A stretch of 64,000 nucleotides of DNA from Streptomyces vilmorinianum (GCF_005517195.1 NZ_CP040244.1:1816001-1880000), one strand, 5' to 3'. Positions 39,744 through 48,680 are shown, numbered from the stretch's first letter. Translations and numbers: made by a program. Notes: generated by a model not told the origin, from the sequence alone.

Positions 39744-39906
39744 CGAGTCTCTCCATGAGCAGGGAAGCGAGCGGCGCTCAACTTACACAGGTCGATCACA
39801 CTCTCTCCGCTCATGCGTGGATTGAGACATGGCCGCCTGCACGGGCACTGCCCACTCAGTACGCACCCGCCTGGCAACGGGTCTGGCGCAGTCCGTAACA
39901 GCGGGG

Positions 39907-39918
39907 GCCTCCCCCGGC
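39907..39918. repeat. Left target-site duplication of the IS
   Basis: GCCTCCCCCGGC directly abuts the left inverted repeat and is repeated at 41929-41940. A 12-bp duplication is in the range reported for IS4-family elements. Confidence 0.9.
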
Positions 39919-40036
39919 CAATGCAGTTGCCTTGGCGTTGCGTCCGGTTCCAACGCTGAGCGACCCTGATCGCCTGACGGATGCTGAGTATCCGTACTCA
40001 TGCCCTGCTGCATACGTGTGGGGCAGGCTGAGCGTC

Positions 40037-40381
40037 ATGCATGAGACGGGCACGACGGGGGACGGTGTCGGCTGGTACCAGCGTGTGCGCCGCGCTGACG
40101 CCCTGGTGGCGGTGTTGGTCGGGGTGGGGGACCTCCTGCTGTGCGGGGTGCTCTACATGATGGTCATCGCTTCGGGGATCACCTTTGGTGCGCCGGATGC
40201 AACCCAGCAGGCAGAGATGGACGCCACCAAGCAGCTGACCGAGCGGCTCTACTTCGGCTGGCTTGCTGGCGGGCTGCTGTTGTTCGGCCTGTTCCGTCTG
40301 CCTCGTTCAGTTCTCACCCACCTGGTGTGCATGGTCGTACCCCCGGCCGTGCTCCTCGCCTACCTCGCGGCGGCCGGGTGA
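40037..40381 (+). CDS. Small membrane protein within the IS (possible passenger)
   Basis: This 114-aa protein has about three hydrophobic helices (ALVAVLVGVGDLLLCGVLYM; YFGWLAGGLLLFGLF; THLVCMVVPPAVLLAYLAAA). It starts at ATG 40037, 103 bp inside the left inverted repeat, facing the transposase. No family recognised. If the IS boundaries are right this is a passenger gene; otherwise the element inserted beside an older remnant. Confidence 0.6.
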   Translation: MHETGTTGDGVGWYQRVRRADALVAVLVGVGDLLLCGVLYMMVIASGITFGAPDATQQAEMDATKQLTERLYFGWLAGGLLLFGLFRLPRSVLTHLVCMVVPPAVLLAYLAAAG

Positions 40382-40593
40382 CGAGCGCCCTGCAGGGGGC
40401 TGGGCCGTGGAGGTTGCCGGGCTGTGAGCCACACCGCCGGCGAACCGTAGGGGCAGCCGCAGCTCTTAGGGCGGCGCGAGGGCCTGCTTTCCCTTGAGTA
40501 CCGGCCGTCCAGCCCGGCGGTTGCTCTTCGGCTTCGTGGTCTGGTTGTGGGCCCAGCGGCCAGGCTGCACCGTGTCTCGTCTGGCTCGCGTCC

Positions 40594-41886
40594 TCAGTAC
40601 CGGCCATCGGTTCGGCTTCTTGATCGCGCGTGGGCAGTCCCGGTGCGCCGGGCCGGAAGAAGGCGACTGCGTGCCTCCCGCCCGGCCTCGGTGAAGGAGA
40701 GGGCGAGCTTGGCGGTGGTCGCTCCGAGCTGGGAAGGGATGCTGCGGCGGACGATGCGGACGCACTTCAAGTAGGAGACACGGTCCTCAAAGTCCACTGC
40801 TGGGCGGGCAAGGGCGGCTGTGTGGGCGAACTGGCGGATCGCATGGTGAACCGCGAGGTAGGCCCACAATTCCTGCCGGACGCCCTCCGGTGTCCGCGAC
40901 CTGATCGGGCCGCCTGGCCCGAGGTGGTTCTTGATCTCGTCGAAGGCGAGCTCGACCTCCCAGCGTTCCCGGTAGAGCGCGACCAGCTCGGCGGCCGGGT
41001 ACTGCTCGGGGTCCAGCAGCGTCGTGCCCAGGTAGGCGACCTTGTCGCCCTTGGCGAAGGTGACGACCCGGTAGATCACGTGCTTGGGCAGCGTTCGGCC
41101 CTCTCGCGCGGCTCGGAGCCGGACCTCCTTGCCCGGTCGCGCCATCGACAGGTACGAGCCATCCGGAAGTTGTTCCTGAGCGGTGCCGAGATGGTTGGAC
41201 TGGAGCCTGACCAGCAGATCCGCGCCCGCCGCGGTGAAGACGTGAGCGAACTCGACCGACCAGAAGCCGCGGTCGGCGATGACAAGGTCCCCGGTGCCCG
41301 TGGAGCCGGCCAGCGGGTAGGCGAGGCTGCGCTCGCCGTCGCGATAGCCGCCGAGGCGGGCATCGAGGACTCCGTGCGTTCCGATCTCGGCGAGGATCAC
41401 CGCCCTGACCTGAGGGAACCCGAAGGGAACGCCGCCAGTAGCGGAGGGGCCGTCGAAGGTGTCGCCGTTGCTAGTCGAATCCGGAAGGTCGAACTGCGTG
41501 CCGTCCAAGGCGAGGAGCCGCAGCCCTCGCCACCACGCGCCAGGTGTATCCGGGGTGGCGAGCGGGCCAGCCACCTGCCGGAACACGGTCTCCAGCACGT
41601 CCTGCCCGAGCCGAGCGCGAGCCCGGCACAACGACGACCGGTTCACCCGCGCGAGAGCCCTGCTGGCCGGGATGCCGCTGGTCAGTACGCGTAACACCTC
41701 CTCATACGACTCCCGGGCGAAGAGACACAGGGCCAGGACGAAGTACACGACCAGCCGCGCGGCAAGGAGGCGACGGCGCCGCTCGCCACGGTCGTGCTTG
41801 GCTATCGCCGCGTCCACCAGCTCGGCGGTGAACACCTTCGTCAGGATCCCGATCCGCACCCGCTGGCCCGCACCCCACCCCGTCAC
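40594..41886 (-). CDS. IS4-family transposase
   Basis: The product is 430 aa from GTG 41886, 27 bp inside the right inverted repeat. It has an IS4-type N-terminal domain (VRIGILTKVFTAELVDAAIA; VYFVLALCLFARESYEEVLR) then a DDE domain: LLALDGTQFDLPDS (first Asp), LVIADRGFWSVEF (second Asp) and the YREX-like YRERWEVELAFDEIKNHL (Glu). All three acidic positions appear intact, so the enzyme may be active. Confidence 0.92.
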   Translation of the reverse strand: MTGWGAGQRVRIGILTKVFTAELVDAAIAKHDRGERRRRLLAARLVVYFVLALCLFARESYEEVLRVLTSGIPASRALARVNRSSLCRARARLGQDVLETVFRQVAGPLATPDTPGAWWRGLRLLALDGTQFDLPDSTSNGDTFDGPSATGGVPFGFPQVRAVILAEIGTHGVLDARLGGYRDGERSLAYPLAGSTGTGDLVIADRGFWSVEFAHVFTAAGADLLVRLQSNHLGTAQEQLPDGSYLSMARPGKEVRLRAAREGRTLPKHVIYRVVTFAKGDKVAYLGTTLLDPEQYPAAELVALYRERWEVELAFDEIKNHLGPGGPIRSRTPEGVRQELWAYLAVHHAIRQFAHTAALARPAVDFEDRVSYLKCVRIVRRSIPSQLGATTAKLALSFTEAGREARSRLLPARRTGTAHARSRSRTDGRY

Positions 41887-41928
41887 ACGCGGGGCAACGA
41901 TCTCCTCAGCTCAAAGGCAACTGCATTG

Positions 41929-41940
41929 GCCTCCCCCGGC
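41929..41940. repeat. Right target-site duplication of the IS
   Basis: GCCTCCCCCGGC is identical to 39907-39918 and immediately follows the right inverted repeat. Removing the IS rejoins a G/C-rich near-palindrome. Confidence 0.9.
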
Positions 41941-42019
41941 CCCTGGCCGACCGCACGGTGCAGGCGCTTCTAGCCGGTCGGGGCAGGGTTGTTGTCGGGC
42001 CGTTGCGTACCGTGACGGC

Positions 42020-42697
42020 ATGTCAACGTTCGAGCGGCCGGAACGGCTGAAGACGCCGAAGTACCTCGTCGCTGCGACCTACCGCATGCTGGGCACACGC
42101 TGCCTCCGATGCGATCTTGATCGCCCGTTGGAGGTGGCACACATAGTGGACTGGCCGAGCTGCTTCGCGTCCGCTGGCGAGGAGATCGACGGGCTAGCCC
42201 CGCCGGAGGCATGGCACTACGCGGAAGCCATCAGCCGCTTCCACGACCTCGGTAACGTGCTCCCGCTGTGCTGCAACTGCCACACGCTCTATGACGGCAA
42301 GCAGTACACAGACGTCACGGAATCCGAGATCAGGGGCTACCGGGACGCGGCTGTACGGAAGCCGGAGGCGCTATCACGACTGATCGACTTCGTCGGCACC
42401 GAGCTTAGGGGACGGCCGGGCCGATGCATTCACAAGGTCGGGAGCAGGCGAGAGCACACTCACACGGCCGACCCCGTGGCGTGCAGCTGGCCGCTGACAT
42501 GGATCTCGCAGGGTTACGAGCTGGGTCTCGTCGCCGAAGATCCGAACCTGATCGTGATGTCCGCCGAATGCGGATTCCACTACCACGTTCCCCTGACCAC
42601 GACAGAGATCAGGATGTGCTCCGGCGAACTCAGCGAGTGCGGTCGAGGTGGACGAGTTTGGAAGCGACGGCGAACAGGTCGGAGATCCCTCGCGTAA
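42020..42697 (+). CDS. HNH endonuclease-like protein
   Basis: This 225-aa protein has an HNH-type zinc-finger nuclease core: GTRCLRCDLD, LEVAHIVDWPSC, then NVLPLCCNCHTLYD. The Cys pairs would bind structural zinc, and the AH, N and H residues form the metal-dependent nuclease site. The C-terminal 100 aa contain further Cys/His (CIHKVGSRREHTH; MSAECGFHYHV) and no known domain. It starts at ATG 42020, 80 bp past the IS duplication. A host-defence or mobility role is possible, but no methylase partner is present. Confidence 0.8.
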   Translation: MSTFERPERLKTPKYLVAATYRMLGTRCLRCDLDRPLEVAHIVDWPSCFASAGEEIDGLAPPEAWHYAEAISRFHDLGNVLPLCCNCHTLYDGKQYTDVTESEIRGYRDAAVRKPEALSRLIDFVGTELRGRPGRCIHKVGSRREHTHTADPVACSWPLTWISQGYELGLVAEDPNLIVMSAECGFHYHVPLTTTEIRMCSGELSECGRGGRVWKRRRTGRRSLA

Positions 42698-43028
42698 ATG
42701 AGCCCCTGCCGTGGCGCTCATGGCAGGGGTTTTCGTTATGGGTGCGTGATCAGGTGTGCTTCTTTTCTGACGGGTACTGTCTGACCTGGACCTTTCGGGG
42801 CAAAGGCTGAGCCCCCGTCACTCTCTGTAAAGAGTGACGGGGGCTCGACTTTGTGAAGATTCTTTCTGGCGCTACGCCAGTTGATCAAGGTCGGAATGCG
42901 CCTGTGTTGCACATGAGGCTACCGACTGTCGACCAATGCCCACGGCTGTCGCCGGGGGTTTCCGTAGGTCAGCGGGCAAGTCTGGCGATCACCGATGCAG
43001 GTCTGATTGTGCCGGTTTGCCCAATGTT
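42698..43028. other. 331-bp gap between HNH gene and glnA
   Basis: This contains the 16-bp-stem terminator at 42809-42846 and a TGTTGCACA element (42905-42913). No gene is seen. The terminator sits about 180 bp downstream of glnA on its transcription side and may now serve both convergent genes. Confidence 0.6.
42809..42846. terminator. Bidirectional terminator
   Basis: GAGCCCCCGTCACTCT pairs perfectly with 42831-42846 (16-bp stem, 6-nt loop CTGTAA). It lies between the convergent HNH and glnA genes. Confidence 0.9.
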
Positions 43029-44438
43029 CTAGATGTCGAAGTACAGCTCGAACTCGTGCGGGTGCGGGCGCAGCTGGATCGGGGCGATCTCGTTCGTGCG
43101 CTTGTAGTCGATCCAGGTCTCGATCAGGTCGGAGGTGAAGACACCGCCGGCCTGCAGGTACTCGTTGTCCGCCTCGAGGGCGTCGAGGACCGCCGGGAGG
43201 GAGGTCGGGACCTGGGCGACGCCCGCGTGCTCCTCCGGGGCCAGCTCGTAGAGGTCCTTGTCGATCGGCTCGGCCGGCTCGATCTTGTTCTTGATGCCGT
43301 CGAGGCCCGCGAGGAGCAGCGCCGAGAAGGCGAGGTACGGGTTCGAGGACGGGTCCGGGGCGCGGAACTCGACGCGCTTGGCCTTCGGGTTCGAGCCCGT
43401 GATCGGGATACGCATGGCCGCGGAGCGGTTGCGCTGCGAGTAGACCAGGTTGACCGGGGCCTCGAAGCCGGGGACCAGGCGGTGGTACGAGTTCACCGTC
43501 GGGTTGGTGAAGGCCAGCAGCGACGGGGCGTGCTTCAGGATGCCGCCGATGTAGTAGCGGGCGGTGTCCGACAGGCCCGCGTAGCCCTGCTCGTCGTAGA
43601 AGAGCGGCTCGCCGCCCGCCCACAGGGACTGGTGGACGTGCATGCCCGAGCCGTTGTCGCCGAAGATCGGCTTCGGCATGAAGGTCGCGGTCTTGCCGTT
43701 GCGCCAGGCGACGTTCTTCACGATGTACTTGAAGAGCATCAGGTCGTCGGCCGCGGCCAGCAGCGTGTTGAACTTGTAGTTGATCTCGGCCTGGCCGGCG
43801 GTGCCGACCTCGTGGTGCTGGCGCTCGACCTGCAGGCCGACGTTCTCCAGCTCCAGGGAGATCTCCGCACGCAGGTCGGCGAAGTGGTCCACCGGCGGGG
43901 CCGGGAAGTAGCCGCCCTTGTAGCGGACCTTGTAACCGCGGTTGTCCTCGAGCGCACCCGTGTTCCAGGCGCCGGCCTCGGAGTCGATGTGGTAGAAGCC
44001 CTGGTTCGCCGAGGTCTCGAAGCGCACCGAGTCGAAGACGTAGAACTCGGCCTCGGGGCCGAAGAACGCGGTGTCCGCGATGCCGGTGGAGGCCAGGTAC
44101 GCCTCGGCCTTCTTCGCGATGTTCCGCGGGTCACGGCTGTACTGCTCGCCCGTGATCGGGTCGTGGATGAAGAAGTTGATGTTCAGCGTCTTGTCACGGC
44201 GGAACGGGTCCAGGCGGGCCGTCGACAGGTCGGCGCGCAGCGCCATGTCGGACTCGTGGATGGCCTGGAAGCCGCGGATCGACGAACCGTCGAAGGCGAG
44301 CTCCTCGGACGGGTCGAACGCCGTCGCCGGGATCGTGAAGTGCTGCATCACTCCCGGAAGGTCACAGAAACGGACGTCGACCATCTTGACGTCGTTGTCC
44401 TTGATGAACTTCTTGGCCTCGTCGGCGTTCTGGAACAT
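43029..44438 (-). CDS. glnA: Glutamine synthetase type I
   Basis: This 469-aa GSI, the main ammonia-assimilating enzyme, has [17 protein letters not shown] near the N-terminus, [20 protein letters not shown], the ATP-site [20 protein letters not shown] and the adenylylation loop [10 protein letters not shown] containing the regulatory Tyr. The start is ATG 44438 after AGGAGG. The GlnR box at 44539-44576 controls it. Its last codons are duplicated at 37496-37519, the apparent left end of an integrated segment. Confidence 0.98.
   Translation of the reverse strand: MFQNADEAKKFIKDNDVKMVDVRFCDLPGVMQHFTIPATAFDPSEELAFDGSSIRGFQAIHESDMALRADLSTARLDPFRRDKTLNINFFIHDPITGEQYSRDPRNIAKKAEAYLASTGIADTAFFGPEAEFYVFDSVRFETSANQGFYHIDSEAGAWNTGALEDNRGYKVRYKGGYFPAPPVDHFADLRAEISLELENVGLQVERQHHEVGTAGQAEINYKFNTLLAAADDLMLFKYIVKNVAWRNGKTATFMPKPIFGDNGSGMHVHQSLWAGGEPLFYDEQGYAGLSDTARYYIGGILKHAPSLLAFTNPTVNSYHRLVPGFEAPVNLVYSQRNRSAAMRIPITGSNPKAKRVEFRAPDPSSNPYLAFSALLLAGLDGIKNKIEPAEPIDKDLYELAPEEHAGVAQVPTSLPAVLDALEADNEYLQAGGVFTSDLIETWIDYKRTNEIAPIQLRPHPHEFELYFDI
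43030..43053. repeat. Right copy of the glnA 3' repeat (within glnA)
   Basis: The 18 bp identical to 37496-37513, extending to 24 bp with one mismatch, overlap the glnA stop codon and last seven codons. It is the candidate attachment-site half that keeps glnA intact. Confidence 0.75.
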
Positions 44439-44538
44439 CCAACTCCTCCTACTCCCGGCCCGGGGAGGGGCGGGGTTGCAGCTCGGGTCGTGCGGCCAGT
44501 GCGGTGGCACACGCTGGACCCGACCATAGGCAGGCGGG

Positions 44539-44576
44539 ATTTCTCAAGCATGACCCATTTGTTTCACCCAAGTTAA
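44539..44576 (-). promoter_or_regulatory. GlnR box upstream of glnA
   Basis: On the minus strand, half-sites TTAAC, GAAAC, GTCAT and GAAAT are each spaced by exactly 6 bp, as in the glnII box. The box lies about 100 bp upstream of the glnA start and is the known style of GlnR target for actinobacterial glnA. Confidence 0.88.
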
Positions 44577-44660
44577 CCGGCTCGGGTGTGCGCGGCATCG
44601 CGGGACGCCGTCACCCACCCAGGCCGAAGTGATCAAAAACGGGCACAGTACCGTGGACGC

Positions 44661-45128
44661 GTGGACAACAGGCAAGCAATGGGATCGTGGCTCTCGGGAC
44701 CCCGCGCGGCGGCCGAGGACGCAGGCGTCGACTTCGGTTACCGGGGGGAGCAGCTCGGCCTTCCCGAGGAGGGGCCCGGCTCGATCGCCCGCCCCGGGCG
44801 GCGGATCGGCGCCCTCGTCGTCGACTGGGCCCTCTGCATGCTGATCGCATACGGCCTCGTCACCGACGGCTACAGCCAGGCGACCGGCAACTGGGCCCTC
44901 GGCATCCTGCTGGTCATGAGCATCCTCACGGTCGGCACCATCGGCTCGACCCCCGGCAAGCGCCTCTTCGGCCTCCGGGTGGTCTCGGAGCGCGGCGGCC
45001 GGCTCGGCGTCCTGCGCGTCGCCCTGCGGAGCCTCCTCGTCTGCCTCGCCGTCCCGGCCCTCATCTGGGACCGCGACGGCCGCGGCCTCCACGACCGCCT
45101 CTCCGGCGCCGTACAGGTCCGCATCTAG
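44661..45128 (+). CDS. RDD-family membrane protein
   Basis: The product is 155 aa from GTG 44661 (MDNRQAMGSWLSGP); ATG 44679 is an alternative. An N-terminal hydrophilic part is followed by ARPGRRIGALVVDWALCMLI with the Arg-Asp RDD signature, further helices, STPGKRLFGLRVV, and the closing DRDGRGLHDRLSGA. Function is unknown for the family. It lies divergent to glnA, the conserved Streptomyces order. Confidence 0.88.
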   Translation: MDNRQAMGSWLSGPRAAAEDAGVDFGYRGEQLGLPEEGPGSIARPGRRIGALVVDWALCMLIAYGLVTDGYSQATGNWALGILLVMSILTVGTIGSTPGKRLFGLRVVSERGGRLGVLRVALRSLLVCLAVPALIWDRDGRGLHDRLSGAVQVRI

Positions 45129-45142
45129 CCGCGCCCCCCAAA

Positions 45143-45190
45143 GACAGCCGCAAGGACAGCCGCAAGGACAGCCGCAAGGACAGCCGCAAA
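45143..45190. repeat. Four 12-bp tandem repeats
   Basis: GACAGCCGCAAG is repeated four times (last copy ends AAA) in the 3' untranslated region after the RDD stop and before its terminator. Confidence 0.9.
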
Positions 45191-45199
45191 GACAACGAC

Positions 45200-45230
45200 A
45201 GCGCCCCGGAGCCGACGGCTCCGGGGCGCT
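45200..45230. terminator. Terminator between RDD and DUF4191 genes
   Basis: AGCGCCCCGGAGCC pairs perfectly with 45217-45230 (14-bp stem, 3-nt loop GAC). It lies between convergent genes and may work in both directions. Confidence 0.88.
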
Positions 45231-45249
45231 CTCGTTCGTATCGGGGTGC

Positions 45250-45954
45250 TCAGCGCGTCTTTCCGCCGCGCGGCATCCGCATGCCCTTCGGCATCGGACC
45301 CTTCGGCACCGGCATGTTGCTCATCAGGTCGCCCATCGCGCGCAGCCGGTCGTTGGCCGCCGTCACCTGCGGGCCGGAGAGCACCCGCGGGAGCTTCAGC
45401 ATCTTCGTGCGGACCTGCTTCAGCGGCACCTGACCCTCGCCGTTGCCGACGATGATGTCGGTCACCGGGACGTCCACGACGATCCGGGCCATCTTCTTCT
45501 TCTCGGCCGCGAGCAGCGGCTTGAGCCGGTTCGGGTTGCCCTCCGCGACCAGCACGATGCCCGCCCGGCCGACCGCGCGGTGCACGACGTCCTGGCTGCG
45601 GTTCATCGCCACCGCCGGGGTGGTCGTCCAGCCGCGCCCGATGTTCTGCAGGACAGCGGCCGCCGCGCCCGGCTGGCCTTCCATCTGGCCGAAGGCCGCG
45701 CGCTCGGCGCGTCGTCCGAAGACGATCGCCATCGCGAGCAGCGCCAGGATGAATCCCAGGATGCCCAGGTAGACCGGGTGACCGATCACGAAGCCGATCG
45801 CGAGGAGGACACCGAGTACGACGATGCCCACGCCCGCGACGACAAGCCCGACCTTCGGGTCGGCCTTTCGGGTCATCTTGTACGTGAGGGCGATCTGCTT
45901 CAGTCGCCCCTGGTTCGCAGCGTCTCCGCTGCCCGTGTTTGCCTTCCTCGCCAT
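45250..45954 (-). CDS. DUF4191 membrane protein
   Basis: This 234-aa protein has two adjacent helices (VGLVVAGVGIVVLGVLLAIG; YLGILGFILALLAMAIVF) and a conserved basic cytoplasmic C-terminal domain (NIGRGWTTTPAVAMNRSQDV; VVHRAVGRAGIVLVAEGNPN). Family function is unknown; the gene is regularly next to lipA in actinobacteria. The Met/Pro/Lys-rich tail (PVPKGPMPKGMRMPRGGK) is basic. Confidence 0.9.
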   Translation of the reverse strand: MARKANTGSGDAANQGRLKQIALTYKMTRKADPKVGLVVAGVGIVVLGVLLAIGFVIGHPVYLGILGFILALLAMAIVFGRRAERAAFGQMEGQPGAAAAVLQNIGRGWTTTPAVAMNRSQDVVHRAVGRAGIVLVAEGNPNRLKPLLAAEKKKMARIVVDVPVTDIIVGNGEGQVPLKQVRTKMLKLPRVLSGPQVTAANDRLRAMGDLMSNMPVPKGPMPKGMRMPRGGKTR

Positions 45955-45964
45955 GTCCTGAAGT

Positions 45965-46177
45965 TTACGTGGCCCGGGAAGCGTGGCCAGCCACGGCCTC
46001 CATCACATGCTGAGCCTCGACCCGGTCCTTGGCCCGGCGGCGGTCCTCCAGGACGGAGGTCCAGGCGTTGCGGCGGGCGGTCCGCTGGCCGCCGGCCAGC
46101 AGCAGCGCCTCGACGGCCTTCAGGGCGTCGGTGACGGACGGGATCGCGGTGGCGCGGACATGGGTCGCGGCCTGCAT
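45965..46177 (-). CDS. Conserved small protein near lipA
   Basis: This 70-aa Ala-rich protein (MQAATHVRATAIPSVTDALK; VEALLLAGGQRTARRNAWTS) starts at ATG 46177, after GGAGGA six to eight bases upstream. It is helical and basic, with no membrane segment. It sits 10 bp upstream of DUF4191 and is probably co-transcribed. Function unknown. Confidence 0.65.
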   Translation of the reverse strand: MQAATHVRATAIPSVTDALKAVEALLLAGGQRTARRNAWTSVLEDRRRAKDRVEAQHVMEAVAGHASRAT

Positions 46178-46355
46178 CTCGGGGTCCTCCCTCAAGCATG
46201 GATGAGATGAGGTGGGGGGTTGAGCGGGGATCGGCGCACACGAAGTGGCGGTGCGTGAAGCCAGGCTCACAGATTGGTGTTACCAGGGCGTGACCCGGTG
46301 GTCAAACACTGATGAAACGTTGATACGGCCATTCGTGCGACCCCGGAAACCCGGA

Positions 46356-46401
46356 CGCGGCCCGTACACGCTCCCTGACCTGGGAGTGCGTACGGGCCGC
46401 G
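46356..46401 (-). terminator. lipA terminator hairpin
   Basis: A 12-bp outer stem (CGCGGCCCGTAC) and a 5-bp inner stem (CTCCC/GGGAG), with a short internal bulge, form a long hairpin 43 bp past the lipA stop. Confidence 0.75.
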
Positions 46402-46444
46402 ACGGATCCGGCCATTACTGGCCGGTAACTACTTGTGCGTGAAT

Positions 46445-47413
46445 TCACACAGCCTGCGTGGCGTTGGAGACCGCGCCACGCTTCTCGATCGCCTGCTGGA
46501 ACAGCCGGCCCGCGCGGTACGACGACCGCACCAGCGGACCCGACATCACACCGGAGAAGCCGATCTCGTCGGCCTCCTCCTTCAGCTCCACGAACTCCTG
46601 CGGCTTCACCCAGCGCTCCACGGGGTGGTGGCGCACCGACGGGCGCAGGTACTGCGTGATCGTGATCAGCTCGCAGCCGGCGTCGTGCAGCTGCCGCAGC
46701 GCCTCGCTGACCTCCTCACGGGTTTCGCCCATGCCGAGGATCAGGTTCGACTTCGTGACCAGACCGTAGTCCCGGGCCTTCGTGATGACGTCCAGCGAAC
46801 GCTCGTAGCGGAAGCCGGGGCGGATCCGCTTGAAGATCCGCGGCACCGTCTCGACGTTGTGCGCGAAGACCTCGGGACGGGAGGCGAAGACCTCCTCCAG
46901 GAGCTCCGGCACCGCGTTGAAGTCGGGGGCGAGCAGCTCGACCTTCGTACGGCCGTCGGCGCGGCCCGCCGTCTGCTCGTGGATCTGGCGCACGGTCTCC
47001 GCGTACAGCCAGGCGCCGCCGTCCTCCAGGTCGTCGCGCGCGACGCCGGTGATCGTGGCGTAGTTCAGGTCCATCGTGACGACGGACTCGCCGACCCGGC
47101 GCGGCTCGTCACGGTCCAGCGCCTCGGGCTTGCCCGTGTCGATCTGGCAGAAGTCACAGCGCCGCGTGCACTGGTCACCGCCGATGAGGAAGGTGGCCTC
47201 GCGGTCCTCCCAGCATTCGAAGATGTTGGGACAGCCCGCCTCCTGGCACACCGTGTGCAGGCCCTCGCTCTTCACGAGGCCCTGCATCTTCGTGTACTCG
47301 GGGCCCATCTTCGCCCGCGTCTTGATCCACTCGGGCTTGCGCTCGATGGGGGTCTGAGCGTTACGGACCTCCAGGCGCAGCATCTTGCGTCCGTCGGGTG
47401 CGACTGCGGACAC
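46445..47413 (-). CDS. lipA: Lipoyl synthase
   Basis: This 322-aa radical-SAM enzyme inserts two sulfurs into octanoyl-carrier domains. It has the auxiliary-cluster motif [12 protein letters not shown] and the radical-SAM motif CTRRCDFC, and ends with the RSSY signature (LVRSSYRAG). The start is GTG 47413 with GGGA seven bases upstream. It lies downstream of lipB on the same strand. Targets include the lipoyl domains of the E2 encoded at 62127-63878. Confidence 0.96.
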   Translation of the reverse strand: MSAVAPDGRKMLRLEVRNAQTPIERKPEWIKTRAKMGPEYTKMQGLVKSEGLHTVCQEAGCPNIFECWEDREATFLIGGDQCTRRCDFCQIDTGKPEALDRDEPRRVGESVVTMDLNYATITGVARDDLEDGGAWLYAETVRQIHEQTAGRADGRTKVELLAPDFNAVPELLEEVFASRPEVFAHNVETVPRIFKRIRPGFRYERSLDVITKARDYGLVTKSNLILGMGETREEVSEALRQLHDAGCELITITQYLRPSVRHHPVERWVKPQEFVELKEEADEIGFSGVMSGPLVRSSYRAGRLFQQAIEKRGAVSNATQAV

Positions 47414-47515
47414 GACCGGCTCCCTGTAGCTTCGATTCTTCGGCGTCCACCAGGGTACGCCCGTTGCTTCGCAAGTCTTACGTCTGGCCAACCTGTGGCC
47501 AACGCCCTGCATTCC

Positions 47516-48313
47516 TCAGGCCGAGGCCGTCTCGACCTCGCGCGGCTTCAGGTCCGCGTTCTCCAGGACCTCCCGCAGGTGCTTCTCGATCACCGGCAGA
47601 ACCTCCTCGATCGTGATGTCCCGGCCGAGCTCGCTCGCCAGCGAGGCCACGCCGGCGTCCCGGATCCCGCACGGGATGATCCGGTCGAACCACGCGTTGT
47701 CCGGGTTCACGTTCAGCGCGAAGCCGTGCATCGTGACGCCCTTGGCGACCCGGATGCCGATCGCGGCCAGCTTGCGGTCCTCGCGGCGCTGGCCGGCGTT
47801 GGACGGCGCGTACTCGGGGCCGTTGAGCCGCGGGTCGAACTCGGGGTCGCTCAGCCGCGGGTCGAAGTCCAGCGACAGCCCTCCGAGCGACGGGCGCTGC
47901 TCCACCGGGTCGCCCAGCACCCACACGCCGCTGCGGCCCTCGATCCGGGTGGTCTCCACGCCGAACTCGGCGGCGGTGCGGATCAGCGCCTCCTCCAGGC
48001 GGCGGACGTGCGCGACGACGTCGACCGGGCGGGGCAGCTTCATGATCGGGTAGCCGACGAGCTGGCCCGGGCCGTGCCAGGTGATCTTGCCGCCGCGGTC
48101 CACGTCCACGACCGGCGTCCCGTCGAGCGGGCGCTCGCTGTCCTCCGTACGACGGCCGGCCGTGTAGACCGGCGGGTGCTCCAGGAGCAGGCAGGTGTCG
48201 TCGATCTCGTCGGCGAACCGGGCCGCGTGCACCTCGCGCTGCTTGTCCCAGGCCACCTGGTACTCGACGGCTTCCTCGCCGAAGCCCAGACGGACGAATC
48301 GCAGCTCACTCAC
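47516..48313 (-). CDS. lipB: Octanoyltransferase
   Basis: This 265-aa enzyme transfers octanoyl from acyl-carrier protein to lipoyl domains. Motifs include [18 protein letters not shown], the Lys in [13 protein letters not shown] and the catalytic Cys in [13 protein letters not shown] 48313 is used because AGGAGG lies seven bases upstream and the fold begins [11 protein letters not shown]; longer starts cross the promoter. The DFDPRL repeats near residue 150 appear twice. Confidence 0.95.
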   Translation of the reverse strand: MSELRFVRLGFGEEAVEYQVAWDKQREVHAARFADEIDDTCLLLEHPPVYTAGRRTEDSERPLDGTPVVDVDRGGKITWHGPGQLVGYPIMKLPRPVDVVAHVRRLEEALIRTAAEFGVETTRIEGRSGVWVLGDPVEQRPSLGGLSLDFDPRLSDPEFDPRLNGPEYAPSNAGQRREDRKLAAIGIRVAKGVTMHGFALNVNPDNAWFDRIIPCGIRDAGVASLASELGRDITIEEVLPVIEKHLREVLENADLKPREVETASA

Positions 48314-48680
48314 GGCAATGCCTCCTCCTGGGTGCCGGGGCCGGGTTCGGGGATCGTCCCGGGCCGGCTCGGCACCATGCGTCATTCGCGCCCATGCCAC
48401 TGTACGGCGGCGCCGCGGAGAGCCGTCCGGCAGGTGTGAGGGGGTGCCCACACCGGTGCCTTGACGAGTGGGAGCACGGGCTCCGACACGGGCGTCTCCA
48501 CCGGATCTACGCCGTTCCTACGCTGCGCCTACGTCAGCGATGGCCCCAATCCTCACACGATCGGATGAATGTGGGGCGAAGGAGGCGGTATAGGCGGCGG
48601 GGGCCGCTAAATTCACGCCGTTCCATGAGGGTCCATACGGGCTTCCACCCGGGCCCGGAAGGCAGGAGACCGCACAGCTG
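48314..48680. other. 367-bp divergent promoter region of lipB and the TPR regulator
   Basis: No gene is seen. It must hold the lipB promoter on the minus strand and the regulator promoter on the plus strand (AGGAG at 48664-48668). I could not find a strong dyad or consensus promoter. Confidence 0.5.

Larger units (their letters stand above)
39919..41928. mobile_element. Complete IS4-type insertion sequence (2,010 bp)
   Basis: Perfect 15-bp terminal inverted repeats (CAATGCAGTTGCCTT at 39919-39933; complement at 41914-41928) are flanked by identical 12-bp direct repeats. It contains one transposase gene on the minus strand and a 114-aa plus-strand membrane protein gene between the transposase 3' end and the left end. 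At about 2.0 kb it is longer than typical IS4 members. The intact ends and duplication suggest recent insertion between divergent Excalibur and HNH genes. Confidence 0.9.

Noticed and set aside
37496..43028. Integrase or recombinase gene inside the glnA-flanked segment
   Set aside because: All reading frames were considered; only the IS4 transposase and HNH protein are nuclease-like. None has tyrosine or serine recombinase motifs.
37496..43053. glnII/glnA recombination as source of the repeat
   Set aside because: glnII ends differently and does not contain the repeat; the match is specifically to glnA.
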